Below are positions 18,394-27,292 of a stretch of DNA of 56,071 nucleotides, piece by piece; position 1 is the first letter of the stretch; every line of letters starts with the position of its first letter. The stretch covers positions 1-56,071 of the forward strand of contig QYLO01000013.1 in the NCBI GenBank assembly GCA_022766165.1, given 5' to 3'. This DNA is from Candidatus Electrothrix gigas. Lineage in GTDB: Bacteria; Desulfobacterota; Desulfobulbia; Desulfobulbales; Desulfobulbaceae. A model generated the notes under the pieces. That model was given only the letters and a program-made list of their open reading frames with translations. It had not been told where the DNA came from and did no database searches. The translations under genes and the position numbers were made by a program.

Positions 18394-19126
18394 CTAAAAA
18401 TCGTTTTGCCTTACAGTTTAAAAAACATGCTGACAATTTCCCAGACATATTAACTGCCAATACCGACAATAATGCGACGCGTATAGATACATATTTATCT
18501 ATCAGCTTATGCAATTCTTCGTATGACCACAAAAGAATCCTTACATCTTCCAAAGCGACGACGGCAGACGACGAAACTGAATCGAACTCTCCTGTAACAA
18601 AAGTTAACTGACCGATAAAATCACCCTCCTTCAATACATCAGCTTTTTTTTGTCCATGAAAAACATTCATAGACCCTTTGTGAATGTACATAAGAGAGCA
18701 GAGAGGATCCTTCTCCTTTAAGATAAAGTCACCTTTACGTAAATTTCGCCATGTTGAACAGCTTAATACTTTTTTGAACTCCGCAGCGGAAAGAGTTGGC
18801 AATAATGAGTCATGCAGTTCTCTTTCCACCTGAGAGAACTGCACAAAAAATTTTTCTGTTATCAAGATAAACAGATGAATTGAATGAATAAGTACCCAAA
18901 TTGAATTCCAGTGAATTGCTAGCCAGATAGGCTTAGGAGGAAAATAATAATTAAAAATAACAAAACCAACAGAACCGATTATTGAAATAGCTCTCAGCCA
19001 GATAATATCTTTAACAAGGTAGGCTACAGTAAAAAGTACACAGCTAATTTGGCCAATAAAATTAATTAGATCCATTTGTATTCCAGTTAGATATAAAATT
19101 ATTGAGTAAAAAATACTACTCATCAT
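18380..19126 (-). CDS. Popeye-like membrane protein with cyclic-nucleotide-binding domain
   Basis: The 248-residue protein has about three membrane segments in its first 90 residues (LINFIGQISCVLFTVAYLV; the ISIIGSVGFVIFNYYF region; the WNSIWVLIHSIHLFILI region). After them comes a CNMP-binding jelly roll (about 108-225) with LRKGDFILKEKDPLCSLMYI, a GSMNVF turn, LKEGDFIGQLTFVTGEFDSV and VRILLWSYEELHKLI. This membrane-plus-cNMP layout resembles Popeye-domain (POPDC) proteins, which bind cAMP. The usual phosphate-binding cassette RxA arginine of CAP is not evident, so ligand binding is uncertain. A second start at codon 18 (MDLINF) is possible; neither has a strong ribosome binding site. It follows lon after a terminator. 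Confidence 0.7.
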   Translation of the reverse strand: MMSSIFYSIILYLTGIQMDLINFIGQISCVLFTVAYLVKDIIWLRAISIIGSVGFVIFNYYFPPKPIWLAIHWNSIWVLIHSIHLFILITEKFFVQFSQVERELHDSLLPTLSAAEFKKVLSCSTWRNLRKGDFILKEKDPLCSLMYIHKGSMNVFHGQKKADVLKEGDFIGQLTFVTGEFDSVSSSAVVALEDVRILLWSYEELHKLIDKYVSIRVALLSVLAVNMSGKLSACFLNCKAKRFLEESG

Positions 19127-19157
19127 AACTTTATATTCAACTGTATACGAAACTCAA

Positions 19158-19194
19158 TAAAAAAACAGGCCCTCCAAAAAATAGAAGAGAGCCT
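19158..19194 (-). terminator. Rho-independent terminator after lon
   Basis: Read on the minus strand, an eight-base stem (AGGCTCTC with GAGGGCCT, one G-U pair) is followed by a run of seven T. It lies about 30 bases after the lon stop. Confidence 0.7.
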
Positions 19195-19222
19195 ATCTTG
19201 TTGAATCGTCCTATATCCTTGT

Positions 19223-21628
19223 CTATTGTTTATTTTCTCCGATTTTTTTGATCTTACCAAGAGCAAGTTCAAGCACCTCATCCATGTGCTTAACCGGAAA
19301 AAAAGAAAGTTGCTTGCGCATCTCTTCAGGAATCTCCACCAAATCCTTTTCATTATCATGGGGAATGATAATTTTTTTGATATCAGCACGCAGGGCAGCA
19401 AGGGCCTTTTCTTTGAGGCCGCCAATGGGAAGCACCCGACCGCGTAGCGTCACCTCGCCGGTCATGGCAACACCCTTTTTCAGCATATTTCCTGTAATCG
19501 CCGAACAGAGAGCGGTGGTCATGGTGATACCAGCTGATGGGCCATCCTTGGGAATAGCTCCGGCAGGAACATGAACATGAATGTCAATGGTGTCAAAATA
19601 TTCATTACTTACCCCAAGGGCCTTACTTCGGCTTCGGCAATAGGTCAGGGCTGCTTGGGCTGATTCCTTCATCACATCCCCTAGCTGGCCGGTAAGTATC
19701 AACTTTCCCTTACCCGGAAGGATAGAAGTCTCAATATGGAGCAAGGCTCCACCAACAGAAGTCCAGGCAAGGCCAATAGCCAAACCAGGCTGTTGCAGGG
19801 TATCCAACTCTGTTTCCGGGAGATATTTGGGCGGACCTAAATATTTTTTCAGGGTATTTTGAGAGATCTTATACGGTCCTTTGCCACCTTCGGCAATCTT
19901 CCTAGCCAGCTTTCGGCAAATTTTGCCCAACTCTCGCTCCAAGTTGCGCACCCCAGCTTCTAAGGTGTAATGGGTGATGATCAACTTCAAGGTTTCATCA
20001 TCAAGCTTTACAAGTCGCTGCTTGATCCCGTTTTCCTTTACCTGCCTCGGCAAGAGGTACTTTCGTGCAATAACACTTTTTTCCTCCAGCGTATACCCGG
20101 CAAGACGGATCACCTCCATTCTGTCCATGAGCGGACTAGGAATCGTGTCAGTCCGGTTAGCCGTGGTAATAAACATGACCTTGGAGAGATCAAAAGGCAT
20201 GTTCATATAATGATCAGAAAAGGTATTATTCTGCTCAGGATCAAGAACCTCTAACAGGGCTGAAGAGGGATCGCCTCGATAATCGGAACCGATTTTATCA
20301 ATCTCGTCCATCATAAACACAGGATTATTTGTCCCTACATTTTTCAACCCCTGCAGGATACGACCGGGCATGGCTCCGATATAGGTTCGGCGATGGCCTC
20401 GAATCTCAGCCTCATCCCGCATACCACCCAAGGACAAGCGATAAAATTTCCGTCCCATTGCCTTGGCAACAGCCTGTCCTAGGGATGTCTTACCAACGCC
20501 AGGAGGGCCAGCAAAACAGAGAATAGGCCCTTTGGTCTCTTTGTTCAGTTTACGGACAGCAAGAAACTCTAGGATGCGTTCCTTAATCTTTTCCAATCCA
20601 TAATGATCCTCATCCAGAACCTGAGCAGCCTTTTCCAGATCCAGAATATCCTTGGAAGATTTTTTCCAAGGCAGGTCAATGATCCACTCTATGTAGGTCC
20701 GAATGATATTGGCCTCAGAGGCATCAGGGTGCATCATCTCAAGACGCTTGAGTTCCTTACGCACCTCTTTGCGAGCGTACTTGGGCATTTTTTTCTTTTT
20801 GATCTTTTTGCCTAACTCCTCAATCTCTTCTGAGTAGGCATCATCATCGCCCAACTCTTTTTTCAGAGCCTGCATCTGCTCGCGGAGAAAGTATTCACGC
20901 TGGGAGCGTGACATCTCCTCTTTGGCATCAGATTGAATTTTTGCCTGCACCGTGGCAACCTCCATCTCTTTGTTGAGCAGATCTGCAACAAGACGCAGTC
21001 GTTCCACAGGATGTGCAGTCTCAAGAATCTGTTGAGACTCTGCCACCTTTAAGCGAAGATTCGATCCGACCAGATCGGCAAGTCGGCCTGGTTCTTCAAT
21101 ATTATTGACAATAGCCATTAAATCGGCTGACAGGGTACCACGGAGTGACATGATCTTTTCTGTCTGTTCCCGGACAAGACGCATCAGGGCCTCTACCTCA
21201 ACAGTGATTTCCTCGCTTATCTCCTCTTCAATCAAATCAATATTCACCCGAAAATGAGGCTTTTTCTGCTCATAGGATTTGATCTCTGCCTTGGACAGAG
21301 CTTGAACCAGAACCTTGAGCCGTCCGTCTGGCAGCTTTAAGGTTCGCATAATCATGGAAACCATTCCGACCTGATAGAGATCTTCTGGCTCTGGCTCATC
21401 ACTAGTTGCATCTTTTTGGGTGACTAGCATCAAGAGCTTATCGCCTTCCATAGCCTCGTTCACCGCAGATACAGAACCGGGACGCCCGACAAAGAGCGGC
21501 AAAATCATATAGTTGAAAACAACTACATCCCGAACCGCCATCATGGGCAGGTCTTCCGGTATATCCATATCTTGAGTATTTTCTGCGAAATCATCCATAC
21601 TGGCTGATAACGAGTCGTCGAATTCCAT
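19223..21628 (-). CDS. lon: ATP-dependent protease La (Lon)
   Basis: Lon degrades misfolded and regulatory proteins in the cytosol. The 801-residue protein has the N-terminal LON domain ([24 protein letters not shown] from about residue 28), a helical linker, the AAA+ module with Walker [12 protein letters not shown] and Walker [11 protein letters not shown], and the serine protease domain with the catalytic Ser in [11 protein letters not shown] and the Lys of the dyad in the [10 protein letters not shown] region. The acidic N-terminal leader and the full length are typical of Desulfobacterota Lon. Its upstream region (21629-21984) is shared with a divergent gene and contains a tandem repeat of AAGACAGTACT; I could not identify a clear heat-shock promoter there. 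Confidence 0.97.
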   Translation of the reverse strand: MEFDDSLSASMDDFAENTQDMDIPEDLPMMAVRDVVVFNYMILPLFVGRPGSVSAVNEAMEGDKLLMLVTQKDATSDEPEPEDLYQVGMVSMIMRTLKLPDGRLKVLVQALSKAEIKSYEQKKPHFRVNIDLIEEEISEEITVEVEALMRLVREQTEKIMSLRGTLSADLMAIVNNIEEPGRLADLVGSNLRLKVAESQQILETAHPVERLRLVADLLNKEMEVATVQAKIQSDAKEEMSRSQREYFLREQMQALKKELGDDDAYSEEIEELGKKIKKKKMPKYARKEVRKELKRLEMMHPDASEANIIRTYIEWIIDLPWKKSSKDILDLEKAAQVLDEDHYGLEKIKERILEFLAVRKLNKETKGPILCFAGPPGVGKTSLGQAVAKAMGRKFYRLSLGGMRDEAEIRGHRRTYIGAMPGRILQGLKNVGTNNPVFMMDEIDKIGSDYRGDPSSALLEVLDPEQNNTFSDHYMNMPFDLSKVMFITTANRTDTIPSPLMDRMEVIRLAGYTLEEKSVIARKYLLPRQVKENGIKQRLVKLDDETLKLIITHYTLEAGVRNLERELGKICRKLARKIAEGGKGPYKISQNTLKKYLGPPKYLPETELDTLQQPGLAIGLAWTSVGGALLHIETSILPGKGKLILTGQLGDVMKESAQAALTYCRSRSKALGVSNEYFDTIDIHVHVPAGAIPKDGPSAGITMTTALCSAITGNMLKKGVAMTGEVTLRGRVLPIGGLKEKALAALRADIKKIIIPHDNEKDLVEIPEEMRKQLSFFPVKHMDEVLELALGKIKKIGENKQ

Positions 21629-21984
21629 TTTTATCCTCTTTATATCGTGTAGTTGCTGCCAGCACCCTAAATGCCGTAATAAAGACAGTACTAAGACAGT
21701 ACTGTTTATCGCATGTTTACTGCATGAATAGTTGAAAGAAATTAAACATAACCTTATAGTAAGTCAAGGGAGGTCTGACAACTCCATGCGAAAAAATACG
21801 GCTATGTGAGCCTGTCTTCTCTTTTTTTTACTTTCTTTTAAATGGTTATATAAAAAATATACACCAACAGACCTTCCAGTATTTTCCCTTTATTTACCTT
21901 GCAGGAAAGAAGGTAATATACAACATGAATAGATAATAGATATAAACAAACACAGGTAAATATAACCAATTTTTAGGAGAAACA
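21629..21984. promoter_or_regulatory. Divergent intergenic region between lon and the acyltransferase-like gene
   Basis: This 356-base AT-rich stretch must hold promoters in both directions. It contains two tandem copies of an 11-base word, AAGACAGTACT, around 21681-21705. On the minus strand TTGACT near 21770 followed 17 bases later by TAATTT is a weak sigma-70-like candidate for lon. No CIRCE element (TTAGCACTC-type dyad) is visible. Confidence 0.35.
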
Positions 21985-22785
21985 ATGCTTGACGCCGCAT
22001 CATTTTTTGACCTAACCACATTCAGTCATAAAGAGATCTTCCAGAAAGATGACTATGCCTGGACCGGTCTTATCAACCTGAAAGGTTACATGAACAGTCT
22101 GGAATACAGTTCATTTACACATAAAGAACTCGTGGACGGTGTTCCTCTAACAAACCACCTGCTCTATTATGACAACAGTCTGCACAGTGGAACAGACTGT
22201 ACCATATCTTGGGACAATGTGGGCAAGGGAAAGTTATCTGTTGTACATGCTGGTCAGCCACTTCCAGGAGCCTCTGTTATCATGGCCGGGGCCGTTCTTA
22301 TGGGGCAAGAAATTCAGCTAGGCAAAGGTGTTCTGATTGAATCAGGGGCAATGATCAAGGGGCCTGCTGTTATCGGAGATCATACTGAAATACGCCAAGG
22401 TGCATACTTACGGGGATACTGTTTAACCGGCAAGCGTTGCGTGATCGGTCACACCACAGAGGTCAAGCACTCCATTTTTTTCAATGACGCCAAGGCCGGT
22501 CACTTTGCCTATCTTGGAGATTCCATTCTGGGAAATAAGACCAATCTTGGAGCTGGCACAAAATTTGCTAACCTGCGCTTTCTGCCAGGTAACGTCCAGG
22601 TCAGAACAGAGCAAGGTCTGCTGGATACTGGCCTGCGTAAATTAGGTGCTATCCTTGGTGATCGGGTCCAAACAGGCTGTAACTCAGTGACCAATCCAGG
22701 TACTCTGATAGGGCCAGACGGAATACTTATGCCCAATACCACAGCAAATTCTAGTTTTTATGCGTCCCAAAAAATTATTCGTTAA
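21985..22785 (+). CDS. Left-handed beta-helix (hexapeptide) acyl/nucleotidyltransferase-like protein
   Basis: The 266-residue protein consists mainly of hexapeptide repeats (about residues 85-245, for example VIMAGAVLMGQEIQLGKGVLIESGAMIKGPAVIGDHTEI), the hallmark of left-handed beta-helix acyltransferases. The pattern GAYLRGYCLTGKRCVIGHTTEVKHS and LGAGTKFANLRF is close to the C-terminal half of GlmU and related sugar-phosphate nucleotidyltransferases, but no N-terminal nucleotidyltransferase domain is present. It could be an orphan acetyltransferase acting on a sugar nucleotide. TAGGAGAAACA before the ATG is a good ribosome binding site. It is a single plus-strand gene divergent from lon. Confidence 0.8.
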   Translation: MLDAASFFDLTTFSHKEIFQKDDYAWTGLINLKGYMNSLEYSSFTHKELVDGVPLTNHLLYYDNSLHSGTDCTISWDNVGKGKLSVVHAGQPLPGASVIMAGAVLMGQEIQLGKGVLIESGAMIKGPAVIGDHTEIRQGAYLRGYCLTGKRCVIGHTTEVKHSIFFNDAKAGHFAYLGDSILGNKTNLGAGTKFANLRFLPGNVQVRTEQGLLDTGLRKLGAILGDRVQTGCNSVTNPGTLIGPDGILMPNTTANSSFYASQKIIR

Positions 22786-22803
22786 ACGATTTTCAGAGGG
22801 ATA

Positions 22804-23973
22804 TCAGGCAAGCTGTTGCCCGCAGTTATCACAAAATTTTGCTTCAGGAAGATTTTCATTCTGGCAGTTAGAGCAAATACAGGCCGCAGGCTTTTTATCC
22901 GCAGGTTGGCCGCATCTGGAACAGAACTTTGCTCCAGGTGTTAGATTTTTTCCGCAATGAACACATTGGAGCAGAACAACCTGTTGATGACCGCAAAAGG
23001 GACAAAAACGGGCATCAGCAGCTATGGTATTGGCGCAATCCGAACACTCTGTTGTTGTTGCGTTCGATGCTTGATCGCTTGGAGTTCCACTCGCACCTGC
23101 TACGCCTGATATGTTAGGAGTATTTGCTGTATTCGCTGTATTCGCAAACATGCCAGGCATCATCATGCCCATGCCTAAACCAAGGCCAGCTCCAGCCTCG
23201 TTATTAGCTAGAGCGGCTTTTTCCATGGCCATGCCAGCCTTCATTCGGACAAACTGATCCATATCTTTGATCGCTCCCAAACGGCTGCGATCATCAATAG
23301 CTGCCTGTACCTCTTCTGGAGGCGTAATTGAAGAAATATATATCTCATCCAAGGCCAAGCCAAAGCGAATAAAGTCTTTGACCAAGCGTTTTTTCAACCC
23401 TGTTGCCAACTCATCAAACTGGGCTGGGAGATCAAAAAGGGTATCCAAGGTCTCGCCGAGATAATCGTTGAGCCGGGACACAATAACCCGACGCAAATAA
23501 TCCTCAATCTGTTCTGTTGAGTATTTCCCCATTGTGCCAGCAAGGGTATTGATAAAAAGCACTGGCTGGACAATGCGAATATTAAAGACCCCGTGCGCCC
23601 TGAGACGAACAAACCCTAATTCAGAGTCCCGAAAGGCCACCGGATCACGGGTACCCCATCGCAGGTTAGGAAAGACTTTGAGGTTGACAAAATAAACCTC
23701 AGCTCGTAGGGGACTGGTACCGGCCCACGGCATGGAGAGAATCTTGTTAATAAGAGGAAGATTCCCTGTTTTAAGCGTATGACGGCCTGGGCCAAAGGCA
23801 TCTCTGGCTCGGCCCTTGTAGTACATAACCGCTGCCTGGCTTTCCCGAACAGTCAACTGGGCACCGTATTTGATCTCCCCTGAACCAGACTGCGGCAATC
23901 GATGCAACAGTTCCTGACCAGTTTCATCAAACCATTCCAGTACTTCAAGAAAAATAAGGTTATCTGTTCCCAT
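22804..23973 (-). CDS. SPFH-domain protein with three zinc ribbons
   Basis: The 389-residue protein combines an SPFH/band-7-like domain of the YdjI/virion-core type (about residues 1-255, with VRESQAAVMYYKGRARDAFGPGRHTL and a DMDQFVRMKAGMAMEKAA helix) with a glycine/methionine/asparagine-rich linker containing the short repeat NTANTAN. Three double-CxxC zinc ribbons follow: CSDCANTIAADARFCPFCG, CVHCGKNLTPGAKFCSRCG and CSNCQNENLPEAKFCDNCG. Family members are membrane-associated scaffolds of unknown role. The start at 23973 is chosen because AGGGGA lies five bases upstream; ORFs starting further up lack a binding site. The gene ends 18 bases from the convergent acyltransferase-like gene. Confidence 0.82.
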   Translation of the reverse strand: MGTDNLIFLEVLEWFDETGQELLHRLPQSGSGEIKYGAQLTVRESQAAVMYYKGRARDAFGPGRHTLKTGNLPLINKILSMPWAGTSPLRAEVYFVNLKVFPNLRWGTRDPVAFRDSELGFVRLRAHGVFNIRIVQPVLFINTLAGTMGKYSTEQIEDYLRRVIVSRLNDYLGETLDTLFDLPAQFDELATGLKKRLVKDFIRFGLALDEIYISSITPPEEVQAAIDDRSRLGAIKDMDQFVRMKAGMAMEKAALANNEAGAGLGLGMGMMMPGMFANTANTANTPNISGVAGASGTPSDQASNATTTECSDCANTIAADARFCPFCGHQQVVLLQCVHCGKNLTPGAKFCSRCGQPADKKPAACICSNCQNENLPEAKFCDNCGQQLA

Positions 23974-24054
23974 CATGTTCCCCTGTGTAAGCAAAATTTT
24001 AAGCAAAATTTGCAACGTAGGTGCGTACTCTCCTCTATAACAACGTGTCGAAAA

Positions 24055-24528
24055 CTACAGTTGATACAAGGTCTCGTCGTGAACCGGGGGGCGTGTGCCA
24101 GATCGCAACTTTTTTTTCAGGCCATCCAGAGAAAAGGCATCGTCGGAATCAAGAAGATCTCCCATTTCCTGCTCAATCTGATCCGGGTCTTCTCCAGCCT
24201 CCATCTTCTCTCCCATTGAAATCCCGGTTTTATCCGTAAATTTTCGCATCAGTTGGGCCATCTGACGGGGATCTTCTTCGTTCATTCCTTCTGCCTCCCG
24301 CATCAGTCCCGCAAAAGCCTGTTCCATCTTGCTCTCATCCAGACCAGCCAAGGGATCATCAGGATCTTCCTCCTTGGCCTTGCCAATAACAGCAAAGCGG
24401 GACATCTGGCGTTCCAGCTCTTTTTTTCCGCATTTGGGACATTCTGGACACTTTTCCGTATTGATGCGGCTGGAAAGAAAATTAAATATGGTATTGCAAT
24501 CCTGGCAATAAAATTCGTAAATTGGCAT
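24055..24528 (-). CDS. FmdB-type zinc ribbon protein
   Basis: This 157-residue protein begins with the FmdB/CxxC zinc ribbon pattern MPIYEFYCQDCNTIF...CPECPKCGKKELERQMS, expected to bind one zinc ion. The rest is a long acidic, helix-forming tail (EDPDDPLAGLDESKMEQAFAGLMREAEGMNEEDP). Such proteins occur widely in Desulfobacterota; FmdB itself was named as a possible regulator of formamidase genes, but the function of these longer versions is unknown. The ATG start fits the family exactly. It is co-directional with the SPFH/zinc-ribbon gene 81 bases downstream, so the two could share a transcript. Confidence 0.8.
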   Translation of the reverse strand: MPIYEFYCQDCNTIFNFLSSRINTEKCPECPKCGKKELERQMSRFAVIGKAKEEDPDDPLAGLDESKMEQAFAGLMREAEGMNEEDPRQMAQLMRKFTDKTGISMGEKMEAGEDPDQIEQEMGDLLDSDDAFSLDGLKKKLRSGTRPPVHDETLYQL

Positions 24529-24572
24529 GATTCTTTACGTAACGTGCATTTAATAAATAGTAGGTCTACATA

Positions 24573-24607
24573 CAAAAAAATCAGATACCCGAAAGGATAC
24601 CTGATTT
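24573..24607 (-). terminator. Rho-independent terminator after the DUF1566 gene
   Basis: AAATCAG at 24578-24584 pairs with CTGATTT at 24601-24607, with partial pairing inside. On the minus strand the stem is followed by TTTTTTTGTA, a clear T run. It lies about 45 bases after the stop of the DUF1566 gene. Confidence 0.72.
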
Positions 24608-24652
24608 AAATCATTTTCTCAACAGATGTGTACAGTCAACTCGTAGACTGTA

Positions 24653-25876
24653 TTATTCCGCAGGAACATTGCGGACAAGGCGTACATAAACAGCTACTTC
24701 TTCTGGATTCTGTGGTATTGCATTCAAAAGCAAACCATCTTTAAAGTTAATCACCCATGAATTCTGTGAATTCTGTGTATTGCCTGCATAAGGAGAAGAA
24801 GACCATACATATTCATCTGTAGTAGGGGTTGGGAAATATTCTTCTTTACCAACAAGAGAATGCAATTCCTTAATATTGGGAACCCTCCATGTGCCGTCAT
24901 CCAAGGCCAACGCTTCTGCCCATTTTTTTGAAGTTCCTGTACCACTACAACTTCCATTAGAAAACACTTGTCCCTCAAGACATCTTTTCCAAATTAACCC
25001 GGTATTATTATCCAGAACTGTACTTCCATCCCCTTGTGGAGTAAAATTACTTGTCTCCACAGCCCCACTGACTAATCGTACAAAATTCTTACCAAGTTCA
25101 TGTGTTGAAAGTGTTGATAGTGATACTGATTTTGTTATACTATTATATATTGGCTGAAAAGTGACGCCCCATTGGCTAGAATCTGTTGCAGTTGCTGTCC
25201 AGTACCATGCGGCCTTGTCAGCAGCGGTTCCTACCTGTGTATCATCAAAATATGTTGTATCAATAGTTTTTCCTACCGTATATGAAGCAACATCATATGA
25301 AATGATACCCAACATCTCCTCGACCTCAGGCAAACGCCAATTTGTCTTTCCGCAGAGCTGGTCCGCATTGGTAGTATTCACTAATACGTCCGTGCCAGTC
25401 CAGTTAACAGCAGTTCCCTGATCAGGAGACCAGACTAAACCAGTGACGTTATCCTGAACGCAGGACCAAGATTCTGCAGTAGCGTCCAACGCATTCCCGG
25501 TACTATTCAACTTGGTAAAACTAAACCCGGCATGACCATCATTATTGCTGTTTGTTTCAGGGTCTGTGTCTCTACCGTAATTACAATCTTCCCCACTGCC
25601 CGCAACACACGTTCCTGAGTTACCCTCAACGATACCAGTATCATTCAAAGCTCCGGTAACCTCTACAGGAGGTTCAGGCTCTGTCCCTCTTTGGCTTCCA
25701 GCCAAAATAGCAGGCAAAAACAACAACCATTGATCAGAATCTTTTTTAGAGTCTACGTTATTATTCTTACCTGAAATAATCGCTGGTAAGTATAACAACC
25801 AATTATTCGCAAAGGCTGTTGCCGACAAGGCAACTCCCCCGGCAACGAAGCCTGCCAATAGAATTATTTTTTTCAT
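24653..25876 (-). CDS. Secreted DUF1566 (Lcl-type) protein with two domain copies
   Basis: The 407-residue protein begins with a signal peptide (KKIILLAGFVAGGVALSATAFA, cleavage near residue 23) followed by two copies of a hydrophobic motif: WLLYLPAIISG (26-36) and WLLFLPAILAG (50-60), separated by a charged segment. Two DUF1566 units follow, each with DNVTGLVW or DNNTGLIWKRC and a WRLPEVEEM or WRVPNIKEL motif; both end in a VRLV strand. DUF1566 is related to the Lcl domain of surface adhesins with C-type-lectin-like folds. Extracellular or outer-membrane location is inferred. ATG at 25876 follows GAGGCTGAAAAA; the upstream TTG start at 25894 is less likely. It is a single-gene unit. Confidence 0.8.
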   Translation of the reverse strand: MKKIILLAGFVAGGVALSATAFANNWLLYLPAIISGKNNNVDSKKDSDQWLLFLPAILAGSQRGTEPEPPVEVTGALNDTGIVEGNSGTCVAGSGEDCNYGRDTDPETNSNNDGHAGFSFTKLNSTGNALDATAESWSCVQDNVTGLVWSPDQGTAVNWTGTDVLVNTTNADQLCGKTNWRLPEVEEMLGIISYDVASYTVGKTIDTTYFDDTQVGTAADKAAWYWTATATDSSQWGVTFQPIYNSITKSVSLSTLSTHELGKNFVRLVSGAVETSNFTPQGDGSTVLDNNTGLIWKRCLEGQVFSNGSCSGTGTSKKWAEALALDDGTWRVPNIKELHSLVGKEEYFPTPTTDEYVWSSSPYAGNTQNSQNSWVINFKDGLLLNAIPQNPEEVAVYVRLVRNVPAE

Positions 25877-26097
25877 TTTTTCAGCCTCTAACAAATATTA
25901 AACTGTGAAACAGGGTATCTGCAAAATATGCGGACACAGTCCTGCTTATCTTTCCTTTCTAAAGGTTAAGCCGTTAAGCTGTTGCTCACTTCAGGAAGTA
26001 TTTTCCACATAATTTAAAATATTATAGCAAACTAAATATGGAGATACAATTACTTTCAGTAATAAATTAACAAAAGGAGAGTGAAGCAAAATTCTCC

Positions 26098-27189
26098 TCA
26101 GCACCCTGAACAGGCAATGACCGCATCAACCGCATCTTGGCTTACTTGATCAGTAATCATCACTTTGCCGATCCCTTGCGGAAGCACATAAAATACTCGG
26201 CCTGCAACAGTTTTTTTATCATTGAGTAGATATTTTTTGATTACTTTTCGATCAAGGTCAGTTGGTATAGTTATTGGAAGCTCGTACTGCTCAATCAATT
26301 TTTTAATAGCTTGGGCATCCCCCTCTTGCAAATGTCCGGTTCGGACGGCCAGATCTGCAACAGCACACATCCCTATGGCCACAGCCTTCCCATGAATAAG
26401 CTGAAAATCAGACGCTGCCTCTACAGCATGACCAATGGTATGACCAAAATTCAATATCCTGCGCAATCCTCCTTCCCGCTCGTCCTGCTCAACCACCCAT
26501 GCCTTGATTTCACAGCAACGGGCAATCAGCCGAGTAAGAGTATCCTGTTGCAGGGCAAAAACAGCCTCTCGTTCCTGTGCAAGAAAGGAAAAAAAGTCAG
26601 CATCATGAATAACGCCGTATTTAATCACCTCTGCAAGTCCACCTCGCAGCTCATCAAGGGGCAAAGTATGCAAAACATCTGTATCAATATACACGATCTT
26701 GGGTTGATAAAAAACACCAACTAAGTTTTTTCCTTCAGGCAGATCAACACCGGTTTTTCCGCCCACAGAGCTGTCCACCTGGGATAAAAGCGTGGTTGGG
26801 ACCTGAACAAAGGGGATACCCCGCATATATATAGCAGCAAGAAAGCCTGTAATATCACCTGTCACTCCGCCACCCAGTGCAATGAGGGCATCGCTACGAT
26901 CAAAGCCTTGCTGCGCAAGTTCACTGGCCAAGGTGGCCACAGTTGCCATCGTTTTATTTACCTCACCGTGCGAAAAGATGATGAGTTCAGCTTGGATACC
27001 AGCAGCTTGTAAGGACTGCATACACTGCTTTCCATACAGTTTTGCAACCGTATCATCGGCAATGATACCGTACTTTGTTCCTATCTTTCTTTGTCTGAGA
27101 TCAGATCCGATGTCCGCCAACACACCTGAGCGAATTATAATGGGGTAACTTCTCTCATCTAAGCCTACATTCACCAGGGTCTCTGTCAT
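26098..27189 (-). CDS. aroB: 3-dehydroquinate synthase
   Basis: AroB catalyses the second step of the shikimate pathway, converting DAHP to 3-dehydroquinate with NAD and a divalent metal. The 363-residue protein has GGGVTGDITGFLAA (NAD binding), QVPTTLLSQVDSSVGGKTGVD, GGLAEVIKYG and the metal-ligand region LNFGHTIGHAVE. ATG at 27189 (MTETLVNVGLDERSYPI) is preceded by AGGAAGACAAA; a longer frame extends to 27249, but that extension lies in and beyond the terminator of ppaC at 27236-27263, which supports the shorter form. It sits directly downstream of ppaC, separated by that terminator. Confidence 0.96.
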   Translation of the reverse strand: MTETLVNVGLDERSYPIIIRSGVLADIGSDLRQRKIGTKYGIIADDTVAKLYGKQCMQSLQAAGIQAELIIFSHGEVNKTMATVATLASELAQQGFDRSDALIALGGGVTGDITGFLAAIYMRGIPFVQVPTTLLSQVDSSVGGKTGVDLPEGKNLVGVFYQPKIVYIDTDVLHTLPLDELRGGLAEVIKYGVIHDADFFSFLAQEREAVFALQQDTLTRLIARCCEIKAWVVEQDEREGGLRRILNFGHTIGHAVEAASDFQLIHGKAVAIGMCAVADLAVRTGHLQEGDAQAIKKLIEQYELPITIPTDLDRKVIKKYLLNDKKTVAGRVFYVLPQGIGKVMITDQVSQDAVDAVIACSGC

Positions 27190-27232
27190 TTTGTCTTCCT
27201 GTCTTCCTTTGATACTTTGATACAGTACAAAT

Positions 27233-27263
27233 AAAAAAAGGATCAGCATAAGCCGACCCTTTT
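27233..27263 (-). terminator. Rho-independent terminator after ppaC
   Basis: AAAAGGATCAGC at 27236-27247 pairs with GCCGACCCTTTT at 27252-27263, allowing G-U pairs, around an ATAA loop. On the minus strand it is followed by TTTTTTTAT. It insulates aroB from ppaC. Confidence 0.8.
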
Positions 27264-27292
27264 GTACAGAATATTCAAATCACAACAGCAGA

